From Planctomyces sp. SH-PL14 (GTDB lineage Bacteria > Planctomycetota > Planctomycetia > Planctomycetales > Planctomycetaceae): DNA of 64,000 nucleotides. The stretch is taken from NCBI RefSeq assembly GCF_001610835.1, contig NZ_CP011270.1, positions 3,490,001 through 3,554,000 on the forward strand, in the 5' to 3' direction. Numbering within the stretch: the first letter of the stretch is position 1; every line of letters starts with the position of its first letter. Both the position numbers and the translations under genes were made by a program. A model generated the notes under the pieces. That model was not told where the DNA came from and searched no databases. It was given only the letters and a program-made list of their open reading frames with translations. Shown here piece after piece: positions 17,345 to 25,736 of this stretch.

Positions 17345-18391
17345 TCAGTTCCCGGCCGCCTTGAGGGCCTCTTCGAGCGTCTTCACGACGCCGTCGAGTT
17401 CGGCCTTCGGCAACCGGACGTAACCGACTTCCGAGACGAGCTTCTGGCCCGCTTCGGAGAAGTAGTACCGCAGGAAGGCGGCGACTTCCTTCTTGGCCAG
17501 CGCCTTCTTGTTGATGCACAGGAAGAGCGAGCGGGAGAGCGGGCTGTACTTGCCGCTCTCGATGTTGGCGTCGGTCGGCTCGACCGCGGCCGCCGCGTCG
17601 CTTCCCTTGGCAACCGCGACCGCCTTGACCTTGTCCTTGTTCTCGACGAAGTAGGCGTAGCCGAAGTAGCCGAGGGCGTTCTTGTCGCCGGCGACTCCCT
17701 GGACCAGGAAGTTGTCGTCTTCGCTCGGCTGGTAGTCGGTCCGGCTGTTGCCGACCTTGCCGCAGATCACTTCCGTGAAGGTGTCGAACGTACCGGAGTC
17801 GGTCCCGGGTCCGAAGAGCTTGATTTCAGCGTCCGGCCACGCGGGATCGAGTTCGTTCCACTTCTTGACGGTGCTGCCGGTCTCCCACAGCTTCTTGAGC
17901 TGTTCAGTCGTGATCGCCTTGCACCAGTCGTTGGCCGGGTTGACGACGACCGACAGGCCATCGATCCCCACCTTGATCTCGAGGTACTCGATCCCCTTTT
18001 CCTTGCACTGAGCCTTTTCGGACTCGGAGATCGGCCGGGAGGCGTCGTTGATCTCCGTCGCCCCTTCGATGAACTTCTTGTAACCGCCGCCGGTGCCGGC
18101 GGTTCCGACCGGGACGCGGACGCCCGGCTGGATCTCGCTGAACTTTTCGGCGACCGCGGTCGTGATCGGGGCGACGGTGGAGGAGCCGTCGATGACGATT
18201 TCGCCCGTCAGCTTCTCATTGGAAGGGGCGGGGGCTCCGGCGGCCGGAGCGGCGGGGGTCATCGGCGAGGCGGCGGAGGGCTCCGAACCCGCCGGCTTGG
18301 GGGCGGGGGCGGTCTGTGTCTCGCAGCCGACGAGGAAGCCGCACAGCGAGAGCGCGAAGAGGCGGCGGAACAAGGAATTGCGAATCATCAA
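17345..18391 (-). CDS. pstS: Phosphate-binding lipoprotein PstS
   Basis: A 348-residue periplasmic phosphate receptor. It begins with a lipoprotein signal ([12 protein letters not shown], lipidated C23), then an Ala/Pro-rich linker to about residue 60. The binding fold follows, with [33 protein letters not shown] (the phosphate-contacting loops), INDASRPIS, and [19 protein letters not shown] in the second lobe. The length matches the lipoprotein subtype of PstS. Starts at 18391 or 18388 (MM) are equivalent. It is the first gene of pstSCAB-phoU-phoB; two TTAACA sites lie 53-81 bp upstream. Confidence 0.96.
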   Translation of the reverse strand: MMIRNSLFRRLFALSLCGFLVGCETQTAPAPKPAGSEPSAASPMTPAAPAAGAPAPSNEKLTGEIVIDGSSTVAPITTAVAEKFSEIQPGVRVPVGTAGTGGGYKKFIEGATEINDASRPISESEKAQCKEKGIEYLEIKVGIDGLSVVVNPANDWCKAITTEQLKKLWETGSTVKKWNELDPAWPDAEIKLFGPGTDSGTFDTFTEVICGKVGNSRTDYQPSEDDNFLVQGVAGDKNALGYFGYAYFVENKDKVKAVAVAKGSDAAAAVEPTDANIESGKYSPLSRSLFLCINKKALAKKEVAAFLRYYFSEAGQKLVSEVGYVRLPKAELDGVVKTLEEALKAAGN

Positions 18392-18443
18392 TCTCTCCAG
18401 CAGGCGTCTCGGGAATGAAGTCGCGAGGACGCTATGGGCGTAA

Positions 18444-18472
18444 TGTTAAGGAGTAGACCGGCCGATTGTTAA
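18444..18472 (-). promoter_or_regulatory. Candidate Pho box upstream of pstS
   Basis: Two TTAACA hexamers on the minus strand, at plus-strand 18467-18472 and 18444-18449, are 23 bp apart (about two helical turns) in contexts CTTAACAAT and CTTAACATT. The 9-mer CTTAACAAT also occurs at 13987 upstream of phoU. The position 53 bp before the pstS start fits an activator site. This matches the pattern of TTAACA-type PhoP/SphR sites better than the enterobacterial CTGTCAT box. Confidence 0.55.
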
Positions 18473-18569
18473 GAAATCGCGAACGGCTTTCTCGGTGACC
18501 GGAACCTGAGGATTTCCATGGAGATGCTGCTTGCCAGGCAGGCGGCGGGCTCACGGAAGCGGGAATCGC

Positions 18570-18889
18570 TTCCTGGCCGGCGCGGCTCGATAGCTCAAAT
18601 CCATTGTGCGACGGCAGCCGGGGTCAAGGGGTTTCGACCCCTTGCCGCCGGAGGCACTCCTGTGAGGAACCGTGGTGAACAACGGACGTCCCCTTTGTGG
18701 AACCGGCGTTGAGAACTCCCCACTCGCCCTGCAATCCCCGCGGGTTGGTGAGGGGCATCCGGCACCGTGTCCGCGCCTGGACACTCACTCCTTCAGACGT
18801 CTCTCGACGGCCAGGCCTCCGGCGGGCAAAGGGCCAGAAAAACAACACAGGCCCCTCTGCACTCCCCACCAGGGTGCCCCTGGACCCGG
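18570..18889 (-). repeat. R1 dispersed structured repeat, copy C
   Basis: A full-length R1 copy in reverse orientation between the divergent pstS and TPR genes. On the minus strand, hairpin 2 has the long T-rich loop (GGGGCCTGTGTTGTTTTTCT then GGCCC), as in copies A and J. Hairpin 3 is CAAGGGGTCGAAACCCCTTG: the stem is kept while the loop has become CGAA. Both long-range arms are intact. Confidence 0.92.
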
Positions 18890-18961
18890 TGAAAGAGTCA
18901 CGTCGGCCAAGTGCCACTCCCCTTCGTTTAAACACCACCCTCGCCGGACGGGTACTGCTCC

Positions 18962-19009
18962 CTCAAACCCATCGTGCCACGGCCACCCGGTCCAGCAGGA
19001 CGCTGGACC
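18962..19009 (-). repeat. R2 short repeat, copy 1 (relative of the R1 end)
   Basis: On the minus strand this reads GGTCCAGCGTCCTGCTGGAC, then CGGGTGGCCGTGGCACGATG and GGTTTGAG. About 40 of 46 bases match 54119-54159. The CCAGC-GTCCT-GCTGG part is a hairpin, and GCCGT-GCACG-TGGGTTTGAG matches the 3' end of R1, so R2 looks like a short relative of R1. Confidence 0.65.
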
Positions 19010-19102
19010 TGCACAACTTCGCCCCCGACTGATACCCTTGAACCCCCGGCCTCCGCTCGGACGCGGACCGGCGCAGACGCCGTAAGGCATAAGAGGTGTT
19101 GG

Positions 19103-21370
19103 ATGACTTGTCCGCGACGCTTCGGGTTCACGCTCTCCCTCTCCCTCCTGACGGCGACGTCGCTCGCCGCGGCCGCACTCAAGCCGGGAGACGCCCCCCC
19201 GCCCATGCAGGTCGACGACCTCGCCCCCGCCCCCAAGGGATTCCGGCTCCAGGTCACTGACGACATCGCCGAGCCGTTCCAGCCCGCCACCCCGCCCACC
19301 TCGGAAGACGCCACCCGCCGGACCGCCCGCACCTGGTACATGGCGGGAGAAGTCCACTCCCACCGCCGCGAAATCGCCAAAGCGATCGAGTGCTATAAGA
19401 AGGCGGTCGCCCTCGACCCCAGCGCCATCCTGGTCTACGGCCCCCTCATCGGCCACCTGCACGACGAAGGCGAACCCGAAGAAGCCAAGAAGTACGCCTT
19501 CGAAGCGGCCGAGCGCGACCCCCGCGGCCTGCGCTTCGTCTGGATCCTCGCCGGCGCCAACCTCCGCCAGCCGGAAGTCGCCATCGAGCTGCTGGAAAAG
19601 GGCCTGACCCTCAAGACCGTCCAGCCCGGCACCGCTGACTACCTCACGATGCAGCGGGACCTGGGGACCCTCTACCGCAGCAAGCAGAACTTCGAGGAAT
19701 CGGCCAAGCGGTTCGAAGTCGTCTTCCAGGCCTACAAGGCCCCGGACAAGCTCTCCGCCACCGAAAAGGAGCGGGTCTTCAAAGAGCCGGGGAAGATGCT
19801 CGAGGAGTTCGGCGAAGTCTTCCTCGCCGCCAAGAAGCCCGACCTCGCGGTCGAGGCCTTCACCGCCGCCTCCAACCTCGTCCAGGGCTCCAAGGCGGTC
19901 CACAGCTACAACCTCGCCCTCGTCTTCCGCGAAACCGGCAAACCCGAAGAGGCGCTGAAGCAGCTCGACGAGTACTTCAACGCCCAGCTCCAGAACAAAG
20001 GCCGCGCCGCCTACGACCTCCTCAAGGAACTCCTCAAGGAGCTGAAGCGGAGCGACGAGTTCCTCAGCCGCCTGGAAGACCTCCGCAAGAAGGATCCCCA
20101 GAACCCCGGCCTGCGGTACTACGTCGCCGAGCAGTACGCCGAGCTCAAGGAGTTCGCCAAGGCCGAAGCGCTGTTCACCGAAGGCCAGACCGACGTCCGC
20201 GACCCGCGGGCCCTCGTCGGCCTGATCCCGGTCTACGCCGGGATGAAGAACACCGAGAAGCTGCTGGAAACGGTCAGCAAGGCCTACGCCGTCGTCCCGC
20301 AGTCCGATTCCGAAGAGCTGCTGAACCAGCTCGAGCCGGAAATGAAGAGCCTCGCCATGCGGCTCAAGTCGGAGATCGAGGACCTCGGCAAAAACGTCGA
20401 GGCGATGGACAGCCTCGTCGCCCTCGGCCGCAAGCTGTCGGAAGGCGAAGACCCCAAGATCGACTTCGTCCAGGCCTACCTCCTGGGCCGGATCACCGCC
20501 GGCGCGAAGCGGACGCCGGACGCCATCTTCTTCTATGAGCTCGCGATCTCGATGCGGAACGACCCGCCGGGCGCCCTCTACCGCGAGCTCGCCCAGCACC
20601 TGATGGACGAGGAGAACTACAAGGAAGCGATCCGCGTCCTGAACGGCGCCCTCAAGCACGAGTCGGACGCCCTCAAGGACGAGCGCTGGACCTTCCAGTA
20701 CTTCCTCTCCTTCGCCTACGAGTTCAGCGGCGAGACCCAGGAAGCCCTCCGGGTCATCCGCGACGCCCAGGCGAACGAGCCCCGCAACCCGCAGGTCCGG
20801 CTCCAGGAAGGGTGGGTCTTCTCCCACTCGGAGCAATGGGACGAGGCGATCAAGATCTACACCGCCGTCCTCAAGGACTTCGCCCGGGACAAGCGGACCA
20901 AGGACTCCGCCCGGTTCAGCCTCTCCAACGCCTACACCCAGAAGGGGGACAAGGCCAAGGGAGAAGAGGTCCTGGAAGAGGTCCTCAAGGAAGACCCGGA
21001 CAACACGCAGGCCAACAACGACCTCGCCTACCTCTGGTCCGAGCAGGGGAAGAACCTTGAGAAGTCCCGCGCGATGGTCGAGAAGGCCCTCAAGGCGGAG
21101 CCGGAAAACCCGGCCTACCTCGACACGCTCGGCTGGGTCCTCTATCAGATCGGCGACTACGAAGCGGCCCTCAAGCCGCTGCTCACCGCCTCGGAGATGC
21201 CCCGCGGCCAGGATCCCACGATCTACGACCACCTCGGCGACATCTACGACAAGCTCAACAAGAAAGAAGAAGCCACGAAGGCCTGGTCCAAGGGCCTCGA
21301 GCTCGAAGAGAAGAAAGTCCGCCAGGACAAGAAGATGCTCGACAAACTCCGCAAGAAGCTGGGGAAGTGA
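19103..21370 (+). CDS. Secreted tetratricopeptide-repeat protein
   Basis: A 755-residue protein with a signal peptide (RRFGFTLSLSLLTATSLAAA) followed by TPR-like helix pairs through most of its length; clear examples are IAKAIECYKKAVALDPSAI near 92-110 and the final repeats NPAYLDTLGWVLYQIGDYEA and YDHLGDIYDKLNKKEEATKA. It ends in a Lys/Glu-rich tail. It probably acts as a protein-binding scaffold in the periplasm or envelope. I start at ATG 19103 because this places the signal peptide at the N-terminus; in-frame sequence upstream overlaps repeat R2. The partner is unknown. Confidence 0.85.
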   Translation: MTCPRRFGFTLSLSLLTATSLAAAALKPGDAPPPMQVDDLAPAPKGFRLQVTDDIAEPFQPATPPTSEDATRRTARTWYMAGEVHSHRREIAKAIECYKKAVALDPSAILVYGPLIGHLHDEGEPEEAKKYAFEAAERDPRGLRFVWILAGANLRQPEVAIELLEKGLTLKTVQPGTADYLTMQRDLGTLYRSKQNFEESAKRFEVVFQAYKAPDKLSATEKERVFKEPGKMLEEFGEVFLAAKKPDLAVEAFTAASNLVQGSKAVHSYNLALVFRETGKPEEALKQLDEYFNAQLQNKGRAAYDLLKELLKELKRSDEFLSRLEDLRKKDPQNPGLRYYVAEQYAELKEFAKAEALFTEGQTDVRDPRALVGLIPVYAGMKNTEKLLETVSKAYAVVPQSDSEELLNQLEPEMKSLAMRLKSEIEDLGKNVEAMDSLVALGRKLSEGEDPKIDFVQAYLLGRITAGAKRTPDAIFFYELAISMRNDPPGALYRELAQHLMDEENYKEAIRVLNGALKHESDALKDERWTFQYFLSFAYEFSGETQEALRVIRDAQANEPRNPQVRLQEGWVFSHSEQWDEAIKIYTAVLKDFARDKRTKDSARFSLSNAYTQKGDKAKGEEVLEEVLKEDPDNTQANNDLAYLWSEQGKNLEKSRAMVEKALKAEPENPAYLDTLGWVLYQIGDYEAALKPLLTASEMPRGQDPTIYDHLGDIYDKLNKKEEATKAWSKGLELEEKKVRQDKKMLDKLRKKLGK

Positions 21371-21449
21371 GCGGGCGGACGAGGGACGGGAGACAAGGGT
21401 CCAGGGACCAGGAACGAGCGAGCCCCCCCTCGCTCGCGCCGCCCCACAC

Positions 21450-21488
21450 TAGCCCGAAGCGCCAGCGAGGGATTTTTCCCTTGACGCT
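21450..21488. repeat. Palindromic intergenic motif TAGCCCGAAGCGCCAGCGAG
   Basis: TAGCCCGAAGCGCCAGCGAG is followed by GGATTTTTCCCT, giving a stem AGGGA-TTTT-TCCCT extended by AGCG/CGCT. It lies 80 bp after the TPR gene stop and could end transcription. From memory, motifs beginning TAGCCCGAAGCG are common between genes in planctomycetes. Confidence 0.5.
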
Positions 21489-21603
21489 CCGCCCTCAACT
21501 CGACCGGGGCCAGTGGACGCCCCTCGCGGAACAACAATCGAAGGGCCGCATTCCGTCCCTTCTGACTGACACTTGATACCTGCCACCTGATACTTCCCCA
21601 CCG

Positions 21604-22206
21604 ATGCTCTTCGTTCTCGATAACTACGACTCCTTCACCTACAACCTCGTGCAGCGGTTTGGTGAGATCGATCCGTCGCTGGAGATCCGGGTCGCCCGCA
21701 ACGACCAGATCACCATCGACGAAATCGCCGCCCTCAACCCCGAGCGGATCGTGATCTCCCCCGGCCCCTGCTCGCCGTCGGAAGCGGGCCTCTCCAAGCA
21801 GGTCATCGAGCACTTCGGCCGCCTCGGCGTCCCGGTCCTGGGTGTCTGTCTCGGCCACCAGTGCATGGGGGAGGTCTACGGCGCCCAGGTCCTGCGGGCC
21901 AAGCGGCTGATGCACGGCAAAACGTCGATGATCCACCACGACGGCCAAGGCGTCTTCGCCGGCCTCCCCAACCCCTTCGAGGCGACCCGCTACCACAGCC
22001 TCGTCATCCCCGAAGAAACGCTCCAACCCGAGCTCATCGCCTGCGCCTGGACCCGCGACGCCGACCACCCCACGGAGATCATGGGCGTCCGCCACCGCGA
22101 CTACCCGGTCCACGGAGTCCAGTTCCACCCCGAGAGTTTTCTCTCGCCGTCGGGCGTCGATCTGCTCCGCAACTTTTTGAAGATCGCCCCGATGGTCCCC
22201 GCGTGA
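21604..22206 (+). CDS. pabA/trpG: Aminodeoxychorismate/anthranilate synthase component II (glutamine amidotransferase)
   Basis: A 200-residue class I glutamine amidotransferase that frees ammonia from glutamine for the chorismate-using partner (PabB or TrpE). The catalytic triad is C82 (GVCLGHQ), H175 and E177 (FHPES). MLFVLDNYDSFTYNLVQ and VISPGPCSPSEAG are family signatures. The length matches stand-alone PabA/TrpG. No component I gene lies beside it, so tryptophan and folate roles cannot be separated; one subunit may serve both, as in Bacillus. It is cytoplasmic. Confidence 0.93.
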   Translation: MLFVLDNYDSFTYNLVQRFGEIDPSLEIRVARNDQITIDEIAALNPERIVISPGPCSPSEAGLSKQVIEHFGRLGVPVLGVCLGHQCMGEVYGAQVLRAKRLMHGKTSMIHHDGQGVFAGLPNPFEATRYHSLVIPEETLQPELIACAWTRDADHPTEIMGVRHRDYPVHGVQFHPESFLSPSGVDLLRNFLKIAPMVPA

Positions 22207-22660
22207 GCTTCGGTGACGACGGGGCCACGTCTTACTCTTTGCTCAAACACCGCGCCCGGCGGACGGGCGTTCTGAGCGCAATCCAACATCAATCGCCCGC
22301 TGGGGGGGGCAGGGGTGTGTCGTGGGTCATAGGTCCCTGCCCGCCGGAGGCGCTCCGATGAGGAGCTGTGCAGACAGCCAGTGTCCGGACGCGGACCGGT
22401 ACGCGAGTACTCCCCCCTCCCCATCGTCGCGAGCGGGGCAATGAGAACCGAGCCCGGTCCGCTCACAGAGATGGTGCAAGCTGGATCGGGCGGCTTCATA
22501 CGCAATCCGCCCCTTCTCGCCACGCCTTCCGTACAGTCCTCGGGGTGTGCCGCACGCCCGAAAAATTGCGCTTTTCGCTCTGAAGACTGAGATCTGAACA
22601 AGTTCGAGCCCCGTTTAGGCAGACGACCGTGTGCTGCCTCCTCACTGTGGATCCGGAAGC
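22207..22660. other. 454-bp gap with a degenerate R1 relic
   Basis: No gene is evident. Bases about 22270-22375 resemble a decayed reverse-orientation R1: GCAATCCAACATC near the start, then CCCGCCGGAGGCGCTCCGAT followed by GAGGAGCTGTG, comparable with GCCGGAGGCGCTTCTATGCG in copy F. The hairpin region is scrambled. The rest shows no recognisable feature. GC content starts to fall towards 22600. Confidence 0.5.
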
Positions 22661-23329
22661 ATGGACATTACCACTACTGCCTTGATCACCGTCGTCGCAC
22701 CCGTGGCAAGGGACCTGTTACCCAAGCTCTTGGGGAAGCCGTGTGAGGTGGCCGGAGAATTGCTCGCGGATGAGATTTACTATTGGAAGTGGGTCCACAG
22801 GCTCCAGATCATCGAACGTGCGCAACGACGCTTGAAAGCGAGCGGAGTTGCCCCGAAGGCGTTGCCCAAGGGCTTCATGTTGCCGTTTCTAGAAGATGCC
22901 GGGAACGTAGAAGAAGAAAGCTTGCAGGAGCTATGGGCAGGACTGCTTGAGTCCGCCGTCAAGGACACGAATGTGCCCATTCCGCGATATGAGCAAACCT
23001 TGCGATCGTTGAGTCGAGATGAGGCCGCAATTCTCCTAGATGTTGCGAGCAAGGGGCCACTCCAGCTTTGGCCCAAGGGCGCGGGGCACAACCCGTGGCG
23101 AAAGCCTCACCCGATCTGGATTCAAGTCGATTGGAATAATGGTCGTAAGAGTTTCTGCGAGCGAACTGGCGTCACTCCCGAACTGGTCGAGGACTATTTG
23201 GATCACCTCGAAACCCTCGATTTGCTTGATATTACTGATAATTTTCACCTCGTGCTAAGCCCTTGGGGGTACGAGTTTGTCAAGAAATGCAGCCCAGATC
23301 TGGCTGTCAGCTATCCGTTTGGATTCTGA
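22661..23329 (+). CDS. Abi-alpha (DUF4393) family protein
   Basis: A 222-residue protein resembling the Abi-alpha/DUF4393 family, named from a phage abortive-infection gene. Visible signs are an N-terminal short hydrophobic segment (TTALITVVAPVARDLLPKLL), an amphipathic region before IIERAQRRLKASG, then the family core LPKGFMLPFLEDAGNVEEES followed by LQELWAGLLESAVKD (about 67-101) and a YEQTLRSLSRDEAAILLDVA segment. The C-terminal part (130-222) looks like a winged-helix-type domain. Codon use is less G+C-rich than in any neighbour, suggesting recent acquisition. It stands alone between relics. A defence role is inferred from family name only. Confidence 0.72.
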   Translation: MDITTTALITVVAPVARDLLPKLLGKPCEVAGELLADEIYYWKWVHRLQIIERAQRRLKASGVAPKALPKGFMLPFLEDAGNVEEESLQELWAGLLESAVKDTNVPIPRYEQTLRSLSRDEAAILLDVASKGPLQLWPKGAGHNPWRKPHPIWIQVDWNNGRKSFCERTGVTPELVEDYLDHLETLDLLDITDNFHLVLSPWGYEFVKKCSPDLAVSYPFGF

Positions 23330-23832
23330 CGTCAATTGCGGCAGGGTGGCCGGGGCGCCGTTGGACGTGTAACAACATCGAGATGGCCACGCAGAATGGG
23401 CTGTGCGGAAATTCCATCGCCACTCGCCCCGGCGAGCGTTGCCGAGCTTCTTGTGTCGTCAGGGTGGCACAGTCTTGTGTGGCCATGTGGGAGGTCAAGC
23501 TGCACGCCCCTGGGGGCTTTGCGAAAGAGCGTGGCCGCGGCGGGAGCTGTGGTCGTAGCGATGCGAAGTCCCACAACCGAACGTTGCCGGTCGGGTGGCA
23601 CGTCCCTGGAGGCTTTGCGCAAGGGCGTGGCCGCAAACGAATGAGTCCCCCGCTTGTGAGGTCTCCTGTCGGCCTACGACGCCAGTCGTGGCTTGAACCG
23701 TTCCTCATCGAAGCGCCTCCGGCGGCCAGGGCTGCCCGCCCTGGACCCGGTGCTCTGTCCCAATGTTCCCTCGCGACCGCCCTCCGGATCCGCCCGCGGC
23801 CCCACCTGGATCATGTTCCCCACGCCGTCCCC
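23330..23832. other. Gene-poor stretch with a duplicated 37-bp word and an R1 relic
   Basis: No gene is convincing over 500 bases. A roughly 37-bp sequence ending GCGTGGCCGC occurs twice (23502-23538 and 23598-23634), with the shared core GGCTTTGCG. Bases about 23695-23755 (CGTTCCTCATCGAAGCGCCT, then CCGGCGGC and CCGCCCTGGACCCGG) look like two fused end pieces of R1. The stretch ends in C-rich sequence before the 3' end of the minus-strand gene. Confidence 0.5.
23502..23634. repeat. Duplicated 37-bp sequence
   Basis: Two direct copies, 23502-23538 and 23598-23634, are 96 bp apart and about 80-85% identical (GGGGGCTTTGCGAAAGAGCG against GGAGGCTTTGCGCAAGGGCG, each followed by TGGCCGC). They follow the Abi-alpha gene and may be remnants of its incoming flank. 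Confidence 0.5.
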
Positions 23833-24882
23833 TCACGGGCGACCCGATTCAACCTCCGGCACAGGAAGAGTTGTCTCGGACTCCTCTGCTCCGCGAGCTT
23901 TGTTCTGCAAATCAGCCTCGCGCAGACCTGCTCCCCCCGGCGTCTCCAGATCCCGAAAGAGGCTGATGGGACACATGGGATGCCGATCGGCCATGGTCAC
24001 TCGGCCGGTCGTGCGGTTGGACAGGATCGTCTCACCCTCCGCGGTCCGCTGGTTGACCCGGATCTCGTAGGCCTTCGGGCACCAGATCCCCGGTTCGACC
24101 TCGGTCAACTCGCGGGCCTCGGCCTCCTCCACCAGAAACGCCCCCCTGTCGCTCAAGGCATAACTTGCGACCTTGACCGGCAGGAAATTGCGATCGGTCG
24201 CCAGCCACACAAGCCGATAGCTCTCTGGCCGCCCTCTCCGGGCCATGTCGCATCGCAGCCGTACGCAGGCGAGATCGCCGATCGCTTCCGTGCCATCGAC
24301 GATGACCTTCAGGTCGCTGCCACGTTGCGTCTTCGCCTGGACGAGCTGTTTGGAGAGGCGGAAGTTTCCGATCCCCGATCGTCCGAACAAAACGGTATGT
24401 GGGAGAACTTGCCCGAAAAAAGGCTGATAACCGGCGCGCGTGCTCGACCGACCGTCGGAAACGGTGCGGGTGTCGGTCCCATCGAACCCGCCAAGCTGGA
24501 CGTGCCGGACTGGCGTACCGTCCACCGTGACCCCGGTGGTGTGAGCGGACGCGAAGATCAGCCCCTCCTGATAGACGCAGCGGACAGTCGTCTGCTGCGA
24601 GCGGACGAGACTTCCCCGAAGCGTCGGGTCTTGCTTCACGAGGTCGTACTGCCGGTCGACGCGCAGATCGAGGTCGCTGAACAAAGCCTCGTTGGCCGCA
24701 ATCTTCGAGATGACCTCAGCCAGTTTTGGCAGGTCCGCCCCCCGCGCGATCTTGGTCGAGAAAAAGACCGTGCACAGGCAGAAGATCAGGGCCGGCGACA
24801 TTCGCGCCGAAGCGGCACCGCTTGACCTCGATCGACCGAGCATGACTTGCCCCTGCTGACGCCGGAACACCGATCCCGACAT
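23833..24882 (-). CDS. Secreted protein of unknown function, possibly LolA-like fold
   Basis: A 349-residue protein with a hydrophobic export segment (MSPALIFCLCTVFFSTKIAR, residues 28-47), then LPKLAEVISKIAANEALFSD. The body has alternating strands (CVYQEGLIFASAHTTGVTVD, GTEAIGDLACVRLRCDMARR, NFLPVKVASYALSDRG), reminiscent of LolA/LppX-like beta-sheets, but I do not recognise a firm family. AAGGAGG sits just before ATG 24882; GTG 24870 has better spacing (12 bases), and ATG 24843 or 24801 would put the signal peptide nearer the start. Confidence 0.68.
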   Translation of the reverse strand: MSGSVFRRQQGQVMLGRSRSSGAASARMSPALIFCLCTVFFSTKIARGADLPKLAEVISKIAANEALFSDLDLRVDRQYDLVKQDPTLRGSLVRSQQTTVRCVYQEGLIFASAHTTGVTVDGTPVRHVQLGGFDGTDTRTVSDGRSSTRAGYQPFFGQVLPHTVLFGRSGIGNFRLSKQLVQAKTQRGSDLKVIVDGTEAIGDLACVRLRCDMARRGRPESYRLVWLATDRNFLPVKVASYALSDRGAFLVEEAEARELTEVEPGIWCPKAYEIRVNQRTAEGETILSNRTTGRVTMADRHPMCPISLFRDLETPGGAGLREADLQNKARGAEESETTLPVPEVESGRP

Positions 24883-24940
24883 CCTCCTTCACCGTGCCCA
24901 CCAGATCCAGGCACCCGCCCTACAGAGCCCGCGCCCGGAC

Positions 24941-25423
24941 TCACCCCACAGCGTCCGGCACATACTCCCACCGCCAGACCAGCCCATCCTCAGGATCGAT
25001 CACGTCCCCGGTCTTCCGAAACCCGCACTTCGTCAAAACCCGCGTCGAAGCGTTCGGCTCCGGCAGCGTGTGAGCGAACACAGTCGTCACTCGCCCGCTC
25101 GCGAGGGCAAAGCGGGTCAACCCTGCGGCCGTCTCGGTCGCGTACCCCTGCCCCCGGTACTCGGCATCAATCCCGTAAGCGATCTCGACACTCCCATCGG
25201 TGGGGGGCGTCCGGAACCCTCCGGTGCCAACGGCCACGCCGGTCTCCCGCAGGACCGCCTGAAACCCAAAGACCCAGGGATCGGGAACCTCCGTCGCCTG
25301 GACCCGCGCCAGCCAGTCGGGAGAAACCTGGGCCCGATCCGCCGGATCCATCGCGGCGACCATCGCCAGAAGCCCCTCACGAGTGTGGGGAACGAGCTGG
25401 ATTGATCCGGTTCCATCATCCAT
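24941..25423 (-). CDS. GNAT-family N-acetyltransferase
   Basis: A 160-residue acetyltransferase of the RimJ/RimL-like GNAT group. AYGIDAEYRGQGYATETAAG (about 89-108) holds the acetyl-CoA pyrophosphate loop (R/Q-G-x-G/A), and TTVFAHTLPEPNASTRVLTK then CGFRKTG is the usual N-x-x-S-x-x-x-L-x-x-x-G-F ending. The start is taken at ATG 25423 (MDDGTGSIQLVPHT); residues further upstream in frame are arginine-rich and non-coding in character. The substrate, a protein or small amine, is unknown. Confidence 0.85.
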   Translation of the reverse strand: MDDGTGSIQLVPHTREGLLAMVAAMDPADRAQVSPDWLARVQATEVPDPWVFGFQAVLRETGVAVGTGGFRTPPTDGSVEIAYGIDAEYRGQGYATETAAGLTRFALASGRVTTVFAHTLPEPNASTRVLTKCGFRKTGDVIDPEDGLVWRWEYVPDAVG

Positions 25424-25736
25424 ACGCGGGGTCTCTCTCGATCGGTCCAGGGACCGGCGCGCAAGGAAGCCTCCGCTCCCCGATCGCCGCAGCAGCCTCC
25501 TGGACCCCAATCTAAAGCAACGGTTCGCGAATCCGAAAAGAGTTCCGCTCAGAACGCGGCCGGAAACAAGGCGGGCCAACCCAGCGAGACTCCCGCCGGG
25601 GCATCAACCCCCAACCCGCCCCTCTACCTTCCGCCTTCCGCCTCAAGTCTTCCCCCTCCCCCGCACGCGTGAGACTTCCCCGCCCGCCCCCTATCCTTCA
25701 CCCGCGCCCGCGAAGTCGTCTCCCGGAGTGACCTCA
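25424..25736. other. 313-bp non-coding stretch before the S15 hydrolase
   Basis: Between divergent genes. It is C-rich throughout; I see no gene, repeat or strong palindrome. It should hold promoters for both directions, but no clear -35/-10 pair can be picked by eye. Confidence 0.4.

Noticed and set aside
22270-22375. A tenth R1 copy
   Set aside because: Only short words agree; hairpins are scrambled. It is listed as a relic, not counted.
25424-25736. Promoter elements between the GNAT and S15 genes
   Set aside because: No convincing -35/-10 spacing could be seen in this C-rich stretch.
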